A stretch of DNA of 64,000 bases from the NCBI GenBank assembly GCA_000331325.2, contig CM003435.1, forward strand, positions 1,353,001 through 1,417,000, read 5' to 3'. Below the pieces are notes generated by a model. It ran no database searches. It saw only the letters and a program-made list of their open reading frames with translations, and was not told where the DNA came from. The translations under genes were made by a program, and so were the position numbers. Shown in pieces: positions 12,179-20,300 of the stretch. The stretch is from Crithidia fasciculata (taxonomy: Eukaryota > Euglenozoa > Kinetoplastea > Trypanosomatida > Trypanosomatidae). Each line of letters starts with the position of its first letter. The first letter of the stretch is position 1.

Positions 12179-12511
12179 ATGTCCGCCGAGGCCAACACCG
12201 CTGCCGCAGAGGCGCAGGTTGCTCAGCTGGAGAAGCGCGCTGCCGGGGCCGAGAAGCAGTTGCAGGCCCTGAAGGCAAAGCTTGACGGCGGCGCGGGTGC
12301 GGCAGCCGGCAACGCCGACCTCGAGGCCCGCCTGCGTGAGCTTGTGCAGCTCATGTACGAGGACCGTGAGGAGTGCGAGACGATTCGTGCCCAGCGTGAC
12401 GAGCTGCGCGAGGAGAACGCGCGTCTGCGTGCGCAGGTGTCGAAGGGGGAGTACCGCATCAAGCACCTGCTTCGCACCATCGACGAGATCGAGAAGCCGG
12501 CCTCTCAGTAA
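12179..12511 (+). CDS. Small coiled-coil protein, function unknown
   Basis: A 110-residue protein predicted to be almost entirely helical. Two charged heptad-like stretches (about residues 10-42 and 56-105, the second with LRELVQLMYED and RDELREENARLRAQV) flank a short Gly/Ala-rich hinge near residues 43-53. The final RIKHLLRTIDEIE keeps the leucine register. There is no signal peptide, membrane segment or catalytic motif. The codon use is GC-rich like the other genes, a strong acceptor lies just upstream and the ATG is unambiguous, so I regard it as a real gene. It may be a small subunit or adaptor of a cytoskeletal or trafficking assembly; that is a guess from composition only. Confidence 0.75.
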   Translation: MSAEANTAAAEAQVAQLEKRAAGAEKQLQALKAKLDGGAGAAAGNADLEARLRELVQLMYEDREECETIRAQRDELREENARLRAQVSKGEYRIKHLLRTIDEIEKPASQ

Positions 12512-13749
12512 AGTCTCCGTACATCTTTCTAATATTTCATTGATTGCATATACCGGTAAACGTCGCGGAGGGCTGGTGGTATGTGACCAGGAATTCTACG
12601 CAATATGTCTGTGCGTGTATGTGTGCTCTTTAATGGTGCCGTCAACGTCCTGTTCGAGGTTTAAAGGTAGACGTGTGGGTGATTGTCACTTTTCTTTTGC
12701 GCTTGTTCTCTCTTTGTCTGCGTTGTTGTGTTGTTGGCGTCGGCCTGCAGTGCCGAGTTTGGATGGTCGGTAAGTAAAAGCACCACTCTGGCGCTTGTTG
12801 TGCTAACGCAAAAAAAAAAAACAATAATAATAATAAAAGAAAAGTCTTCGCATTTTCTCGCTGCATTTTGATGGAGAGAATGCAAAAAGAGAGCGTGAGC
12901 GAATGAGGGAACTTACAGAGATGCCACTTCTAATTACGCGAGCGACGTGGCAGTTAAGTCTGCACTCGTTGCTGCTGCTATTGCCACCCTCTTGCAATGC
13001 ACGTTGTTGGCTGCCGCCTCCATCTTGCAAAGTCAACGGAACACCAGTCGCTCTCTTGCTATTGGGAAGCTCGGGTAGCTCAGCCGTATAGCAATGAAGC
13101 CCCACCATAATCTCCTCTTTTACTTTTCCCGCCTGGAAATGCGGGTGCAGAAAGTCAGGAGCTTCTGAAAGCGTTGTGCAGCTTCGAATCCTTACTTCGT
13201 TTCCTCACTCCACTTTATCTTATCTCCGCCTCCTTTCCTTGCACGATCTGCCGTCGCTTCTTCGTATTATTATTATTTTGAACCTTTTCCCTTAACGCTG
13301 GTGAAGCACCGGATTCTTGTCCGTGTGGTGTGTGGCTGTTGTTGCTGTTGTGCGTGCGTGGGTGTGTACTTCTTGCTGCCCTTCGAAAGCCACATTTTTG
13401 CCTTATTCCTTATTAAAACATTTACGAATACTTGACTGTCCTCACGCTGACGTGAAGCTGCATCGACTTTGAGCAGTGCCGGGTTTTTTTTCCTGCTTTT
13501 TTCCCACACGACTCCATTCTATTTTTTGTCATTAAACAGTCCATTCCACTTTTTTGGCCGTAGTATTCTGTTTCCATATTAGCAAAGAAATATCCCTACT
13601 TTCTATCCTTTTTTTAAAACGCTATCCAAGGTGCTCTCAACTCTGCAACTAACCTCTCCAGGCTTTCTCGCCTTCAACCGCTTTAGAAAAAAAAAAACAC
13701 CGCGTGCATCTTTGGATTTTATTCTCTTTCTTTTTTTTTCTTTCACTCC
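12512..13749. other. Intergenic region, no gene seen
   Basis: 1.24 kb spacer. It includes a slightly more GC-rich patch (about 12940-13100) with a short open frame that I do not believe is a gene, and a TTATTATTATTA run near 13266. The tract around 13653-13684, ending in AG at 13685-13686, or an earlier one, could serve the cytochrome b5 gene. Confidence 0.6.
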
Positions 13750-13992
13750 ATGTCCGTCGAGTACACCAAGGAGGAGGTGGCGAAGCACAACACGCCGCGG
13801 GACTACTGGACCATCGTCGACGGCGAAGTCTACCACTTCGATGTGGAGTTCATCACCACACTGCACCCGGGAGGGCTGTACATCCTTGAGGCCGCCGGCA
13901 AGGACGGCACGGCTCTTTTTCACGAGAACCACAACGTAGAGCGGGTGATGGAGGTGATGCAAGACTTCCACATCGGGAAGCTGAAGCGTTAG
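13750..13992 (+). CDS. Cytochrome b5-like heme-binding protein
   Basis: An 80-residue single-domain cytochrome b5. Family members bind one heme between two axial histidines and pass single electrons. The signature HPGG is at residues 39-42 with His39 as first ligand. The second ligand is most likely His61 in the FHENHN segment, and the fold closes with FHIGKLKR, the usual IGxL ending. The start (YTKEEVAKHN) matches the conserved first helix. There is no C-terminal membrane anchor, so it should be soluble, unlike microsomal b5. It is near the minimum length for this domain. The ATG at 13750 follows a pyrimidine-rich stretch without AG, so the leader is probably added at 13686 or earlier. Partner enzyme unknown. 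Confidence 0.9.
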   Translation: MSVEYTKEEVAKHNTPRDYWTIVDGEVYHFDVEFITTLHPGGLYILEAAGKDGTALFHENHNVERVMEVMQDFHIGKLKR

Positions 13993-16900
13993 CAACTTGA
14001 CAAGGAAAAAATAGCAAATGCACTCTAGGGAGAGAAAGAACGGCGATGGAAGGATGGCGGCGCAGATGTGTTTGTGTGTGTTCTCTTTAAAAACCTGTTT
14101 AAGCGCTTTTTTTTTTACTGCTATTGCGCTTTTTTGGAATCGAAAGCACGCCGTACAGATATATATTTTCTCTTCTACAATCACCTCTGTCAGTGACGGT
14201 AACGCGCTGGTGGGTGAAAAGAATGAGTGCTCTGTTCTTCCGCAGCCTTCAATTCGCTTGTTTGCTCTTTCAGTGTCTCTGAACTTTTTTTCTTCTTTTT
14301 TGTTTTTAGTGTTGCAGAATGGGATGGAGGTGTAGAAAAGCGTGAGGTGTTTTCGGTTCGGTAGAGTGATTTGTTTCTCTCCACCGTGTGTGCACAACAG
14401 GTGTGTGTGTGAATCGTAAAATGAGTGTCCATGTGGTACACTGAACGCAATTTAACAGCGCGAAAACAAAAAGATCGAACGACACGTAGCGGCTTCTTAT
14501 TAAAGCCTCGCCATTACGTTGTGGCTCTGTGACGTGACATTCACCAGTATATGTGTGCGTATTACGTTCTCTTAAAGTATCTACTGGTGTTCTTCGTACG
14601 CGCTTTTTGTTCAACGGCTCCGAGGTGAATTGTTTACTGCGGCATTCACGCATCCCTCTCGATTACGGTCACCCTTATCAAGCAGCGATTCGCAACTCAT
14701 CGCTTTTTCCCCACCTCCTTCTCTCCTTTCATCTCACTACTTTGTTGTACAATGCGCCATTTGTTGTGTTTCTCCTGCAACACTCCCTAATAACATCACA
14801 ACGAACCCAACAACCTCGAAATGTACATATCTTTCTCGTTGCTAAACTGCGTGTGTGTGGCGGACGCCGACCCCTATCCCCTCCTGTTCCTTCCAAGTCC
14901 TTGCGACCTAGCGACCAGGCACGCACACACACACGCGCGAGGAGAACGTGTCTGTGAGACAGCCGAGAGGGCTTTCGCCGTCGGGCACAACTTGCTCACC
15001 TGCACGGCCTGTGCTTTTCTCTCCAGTTTTATTCCTTTTTCTTGTTTTATCTCTCTTCCTTGTTTGCTTTTTAAAGTCAATTTTCTTGTTGTCGCTCTTG
15101 TGTCGGACGGAAAGAATTGCTACTGTCTTTTTTTTTGTGTTCCCCCTTTTCCTCTTCCGCATTTTAACTTCCGCACATTTTTTTTCCTCTTCTTTTGCAG
15201 GTTGCACGGGAGTAGGAGAGCGACAGCCGAAAAAGGAAGAACCCGCTGTGGAAGGTCGTATTAACGGTGGAAGTACGCAGGGTTTTTCTTCATTTTTTGT
15301 TGTGGGAAGAATTTCCTCGTTGCAACCCTTTTTTTTCCCCCCTTTTTGCCTCGCCCTTTCTCTGTCTGTCATCCGGGTAGTCTGGCTGGCTCTGCCTTGG
15401 ATAGGCTAACTCTTGAGCGGGTGTGGGTGTGCTTTTTGGTTGTGTAGCTGTGCGCGCACACGTTCTCTGTGACGCTCCCGTCTCTCTGCTCACGTAGACC
15501 GAGGCGAAGGAGTTGGTATCATCGTTTCCATCTCGCTGCTGTTTGCACGCAAGCAAAGACTAGATCCTTTTTTCTTTTGGTTTCCTCTTTTCAATATTGC
15601 CCCCTTTTTCTACACTCTCCAATACCTTGTCGTTAAAAGGGAAGGGACACAGAGTAGCCCCTCTTCATCGTTCCACAACCCGGCTGCCCGAAGCGAAGAG
15701 AGTGAAGACCTCGCGGGGAAGGTGTTTGTTTGATCTTTTTGCTCGCCTATACGCTGTTATTTGTAGCCACACACACACAGACTCGGGAGATAGGTATAAA
15801 CTCACACACACACACACACACCCTATCTCCCACGTGGTTCTACGCAGCACTACTAATTGATCATCGGAAAAAAAAGAAGGCACACTTGGGGACTGAAGAA
15901 ATCGTGCAGGTAAGAGTGACGGAAACACTCGATTTCGTACGGCTGTACCAACGGTGATAGTTGGTTTTTCTACTTCGGCATCGCTCTTCTCTGCTTTCGA
16001 CCTTTTTTTCTTTTTCAACACCCCTTCTGGCGCCTTTGCTTATTTGTTTGTTTCCACATTTTCTTTTTTTGAGAAAGTATTTGCCATCTGCACCGTCGTC
16101 GATTGGGAAACAGAAATCGTGTAATATCTCTGCGGTAAAGCACCTCTCGTGTTTCTACCTCTTTTTCCTTGAAAGTGGTTGTGCTCCTTGCGAGTGCGAG
16201 ACATTTAAAGCTCGACATTCGCTTTCGCTGTACTGGCGCGGTTCGTAATTTCGTTTTCGCCGATTCAGGTGTTGTGCCTTTCTCCCTTCTCCAGCGCAGT
16301 GTACTGACGAGGGAAGGGGGCGTTTTCAGAAAGGCGGAGTGTCGCTGCATTTTCATTTCTTCTTTGTTGTCGTTGTTGTTTCAAGGGGTGTTCTCTGTTT
16401 TCTTGCATGTGTGTGCGCGCGTTTTCCTCTTTGCAAACTCTGAGCTTCGCCTCAACCAAGAACGCTGGCTCTCAGACGCGTGCACGACGGTAATTGAGGT
16501 TGGTGGTGCGAAGTGACGAGGCAGCGAGTGTAGGTGATCGACGCATTTCGGTAGCTGATCAAAATTAATTTATTGCTGCTCCCTTTCTCGCCACCGTGAG
16601 TGCTTTGTGAGAGTTTCTCTTTCGGGCTTCCTTCGTGTTTGTCTGTGTGTATGTCTGATTCCCGTCACTCATTACTCTTTGCATTGTTCTCAGCTTCTCT
16701 TTTTGCACTGCTAGCGTTTAGAGGGCGAGCAACAGCACCAGCAGCAGCACGGTAGCATCTGGAAGCTGATCTGATTTACTCGTCTTGTGTATTTCTTCTC
16801 TTTTAAATATTTTCTCCCTTCCAACCAAAACGCAGGACCCCAAAATACAGAGCACTCCGGTTTTGTCTTTTTTTGTTATTATTTGTTTTTTTTTCTCTCT

Positions 16901-17384
16901 CGCCCCCCATCACTTTTTTTTTTGGTTTTCTCTTTTGTGCTATCCTGCGGACGAGACTGCAATACCTTCGCTCCCCCCTTTTGTATTCTTTTTGGTTGGC
17001 GCACGCACGGTATAAATATTGAAAAAAAAAATTTTTCTTTTTTCCCCTCCTTTTTCTCCTTTTTTTTTTCACTGGGGCTGTGCGATAGAAGCAATTTACT
17101 GTGAGTGCAGTCTCCGCGTCGGCAGCCGTCACATCACAAAAAAAAAAAAAAGAGGCGAAGAAAAGGAGGTGAAGGCAAAGAAGTGCGTCTTGGTGCTTGT
17201 GCCGCAACGTCAAGACCAACTGCGTGTGCTTTTTTTTGTAACTGAAAATTTGCAGGTTGTTTTTTATTGTTTGTTTTCTGTTTTTGTTCGCTTTCTAAAT
17301 TTCTTGTTTGGTTGTCAGCCGCAGACACAAAAAGAGCTCTAAAATTTTTTTTTCCCTGTATTCTTTTTTCTCTTGGTAGTCATT
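13993..17384. other. 3.4 kb non-coding gap, no credible gene
   Basis: The longest gene-free stretch inside the cluster. It is T/C-rich, with poly-T tracts, CA repeats and a perfect inverted repeat (15785-15831). Open frames of 60-150 codons occur (for example 14553-14957, 14948-15409 and 16169-16516), but their products are Phe/Leu/Ser/Cys-rich translations of pyrimidine tracts without recognisable domains. Tract-plus-AG combinations, such as the one ending near 15199, show that leader acceptors may occur inside it. It may be mostly UTR, or hold an unrecognised non-coding RNA. Confidence 0.55.
15785..15831. repeat. Perfect 10-bp inverted repeat around a CA microsatellite
   Basis: GGGAGATAGG (15785-15794) is exactly the reverse complement of CCTATCTCCC (15822-15831). 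The 27 bases between them are mostly a CA repeat. As RNA this would be a 10-pair stem with an unstructured CA loop. Confidence 0.85.
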
Positions 17385-20300
17385 ATGGGCCGAGGCGGCA
17401 GACACGCCGGCTGCCACAGCAGCAACTCCGCAGCTGACAACATTCTCGCAGCCGACGCGCGAAGGATTGCGGAGGCGCATTTTGCTCGACACGATGTTCA
17501 GCAGCAGCAGCAGCAAGGGCAGCACTCCGATGGCGCCACCCGCACCTCCGGCTTGCCCTACACCGCATCGTGGTGGAAGGCAACCGAGGCCGTAGTGAAC
17601 GACATTGGCTACACCATTGAAGACCGCTTCATCATCCCCGCCACGATCGCCGCGATTCCCCCGCTGAGCCACGACGAAGACGAGGACCACGCGAGCTTGT
17701 CGGCGCTGATCGGCTACTTTATGTCCATTTCAACACTGCTGGCCTTTGCGGCCTACTCGCGTCGACTCAGTAACTTGATGGGCGGCGCCTCGCCGGTGAT
17801 GAGCGAGATCCTGTTCTGTGTGTCGCACCTCTCGCAGGTGACGCAGGAGCAGCTGGGGTGGAGTCTATTCTGCTCGGGCTTTCTCACCCCGGTTGGGTGC
17901 GACGGAGCCGCTGCCGAGGGCAGTGGGATGGGTGGCGGCGGCGGTGGTGCGGGTAGTGGTGGTGGTGGCAGCGGCGGTGGATCAGGTGGTAGCGGCGCGA
18001 ACGCAGCGGGCGGTTCCGCAGCGCGGCGGCAGATGCTGAATGGTGGTAGCGGCGGTGGCAGTGGCGGCAGTGGTGGTAGCGGCATCGGCTACGCCTCTTA
18101 CTCGGGCGGGAAAGTGGTGCGATACCTGCTGGGTCGGCGCGCCAGCAACGTGCTGCGGCAGGAGTCGTTGCGCTCCTACCTCTACAGCAGCTTCTACTCC
18201 CCCGCTGCCTTCCTAGTCGAGCAGGTGTGCTGGTTTGTGCTGCTCGTCTCCTTTCTCGACACCGTGACACTGCAGCGTGTCGCCGTGGCCAGCTTCTTTG
18301 GCAATGCGGTGGGCTGGGTGCCCGTGTACTCGGTCGGTGCGCTGTCCACGCTGGCGAGCGCGGTGTTGTTTGCGTTTATGTACTGGATCCCGTCGTATGA
18401 GATCGACGAGGCGGTGCTCTCGGTGCTGTTCTTGCAGAGCTCGCTGCACCACGTGATGTCGGCCTACTGCGCCTCGCTCTGCGTCACGCTGCTCTTTGCC
18501 GAGTCGATGCTGCTTGACGACCTACGGCGTACCTTTGTTGCGACCATCTTCTCGCTGCCGCACCGAGTGCTGCGACTGACAGGCGGCCATCCCGTGGTGG
18601 CACGCCTCTTGCGCGGGTGTGGGGAGCTGAGGCGCAACTATTTGTACTTTGTTGACTTCTACTTCTTTCTTGGGATGATGTTTTGGGTGTCACTGGTGCT
18701 GATGGAGGCGGCGGCGGGGATTTCCATCTTGGGGATCGCCACGCTGCTCATGACGGTGCCGTGGGTGATTGGGAGTGGGTGGGGCACCGCGCCGATGCGT
18801 GCGCTGAAGGACACGCTCGTCTATGTCTCCTTCTACGGCGTTACGGCGGTCGCACTCGCCCACGTCGTGCCGTCCAATGCGCTGCCATTCCTGTCGAACG
18901 CGGTGCAGGCCGCGGCGATCTTGCTCTTCATGGTCGCCCGCTGCGAGCACAAGCAGCCTGGTGGGTGCGTGCACGTTCTCCTGTGGGTCGGTATGCTGGC
19001 GTTGTACTTGTATGAGACAGTAGGAACCGGCCGGGGTGCCGCGTGGTCGATGATGTGGCTCCCGCACGAGAGCGTCGCGCGGATAGACTACGCGAACGCC
19101 GCCAACGTGGCGCTGCGCGATCATGCGGACCCAAATGCCGAGGCGATCGGCCTACTCCGCATGATTTGTGTCACCTTCTGGCAGCTGTTGTCTAAGGGCT
19201 TGAGTGACGCTGGCACGCAGGTGGTTCACTTCAATGTGGTTGTTCTAGGGTCGATGATCCTGATGGCGACGACGGTGCGTGCGGTGGTGGTTGAGGGTGT
19301 CGGGCTCTCCACCGCCAACCCGACAACTGTAGCAGGCGTTGCGACGCCGACCCCAGCGGCGAGCGCGCATGCCGCGCCGGTCGCTGCGGCGAAAAACAGA
19401 GCAAGCAGTGGTGCTGCAAACTCTGCTGCTGCTGCCGCCGCTGTCGCCAGTGCTGCCGGTGCCGCTGCGACAGGCGCTCTCAGAACTTCTGCAAACGGAG
19501 TGAAGGCGTTGGGCCGCTTGAGTCGCACCGACTCGACACGTGGCAGTGGGGCAAACCTCGATGCGAGTGAGGTGGGCAGCCCCGATGGCGCCGATCCCGG
19601 TGTCCTCCCCATCACCTCGGAGGACGACGCAGTCGAGGAGAGCAGGGAGAAGGAGCGCTCCACAACACCCTCTCCCGTGGAGGACGAGGATGAGAAGGCA
19701 GTGACGGCGGAGGAGGGCACATCGACCCCGACAACGGGGGAGGTGGTCGGGTATCCACCAACCAACGTCCTGCAAGCGGCAGAGATGCCGTGTACAGCGC
19801 CGGCAGAGGAAAGAGGTGAGGCGTTGAAGGGGGAAAGAGGAGACGGGACTTCGCTGCAGGAGGTGGAAGCGAGTTCAGAGCCGGAGGTGAATGCGGTGTC
19901 CGCGGCGGAGAGAGAAAACGATGTGGAGGAGGCGCAAGCTGTAGGGGATACTCCTGACGGTGTTGTTGGTAAGGATACGGAGCAGGCGGCCGAGGAGGCT
20001 GCGCAGGAAGAGGCGTCAGATCCGGCTATCGAAGACACGGCTGTTGAAAGCAGTGACCACGACGCAGTGGTGAAGGAAGAAGAAGAGGCGTCCAACAGCG
20101 ACACGACGACGCCCACAACCGACGCTGAAAGCGGGGCCGCGGGGAAGGTGTCGCCACGTGATCTCGCGGATGCGAACAACGTCGTCGAGAGTGCCTCCCA
20201 GACGTCGCGGTCAGAAGCGGGCTCGCTGGTGCCGACGGCGGTGGAGACGAGCGGCAAGGCAGGCGCTTCCAACGCCTCCAGGACGAGCCACAGCTCTGTC

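Noticed and set aside
12903-13091. 62-codon Leu/Pro/Ser-rich frame in a GC-richer patch
   Set aside because: No domain, no GC-biased third positions, and no good acceptor directly upstream.
13069-13195. tRNA-like A box (TAGCTCAG near 13074) and B-box-like GCTTCGAATCC (near 13180)
   Set aside because: The boxes are about 100 bases apart, and the putative T-arm and acceptor stems do not pair, so no tRNA fold is possible.
14948-15409. 153-codon plus-strand frame in the 3.4 kb gap
   Set aside because: Phe/Leu/Ser-rich translation of pyrimidine tracts; composition matches spacer, not genes.
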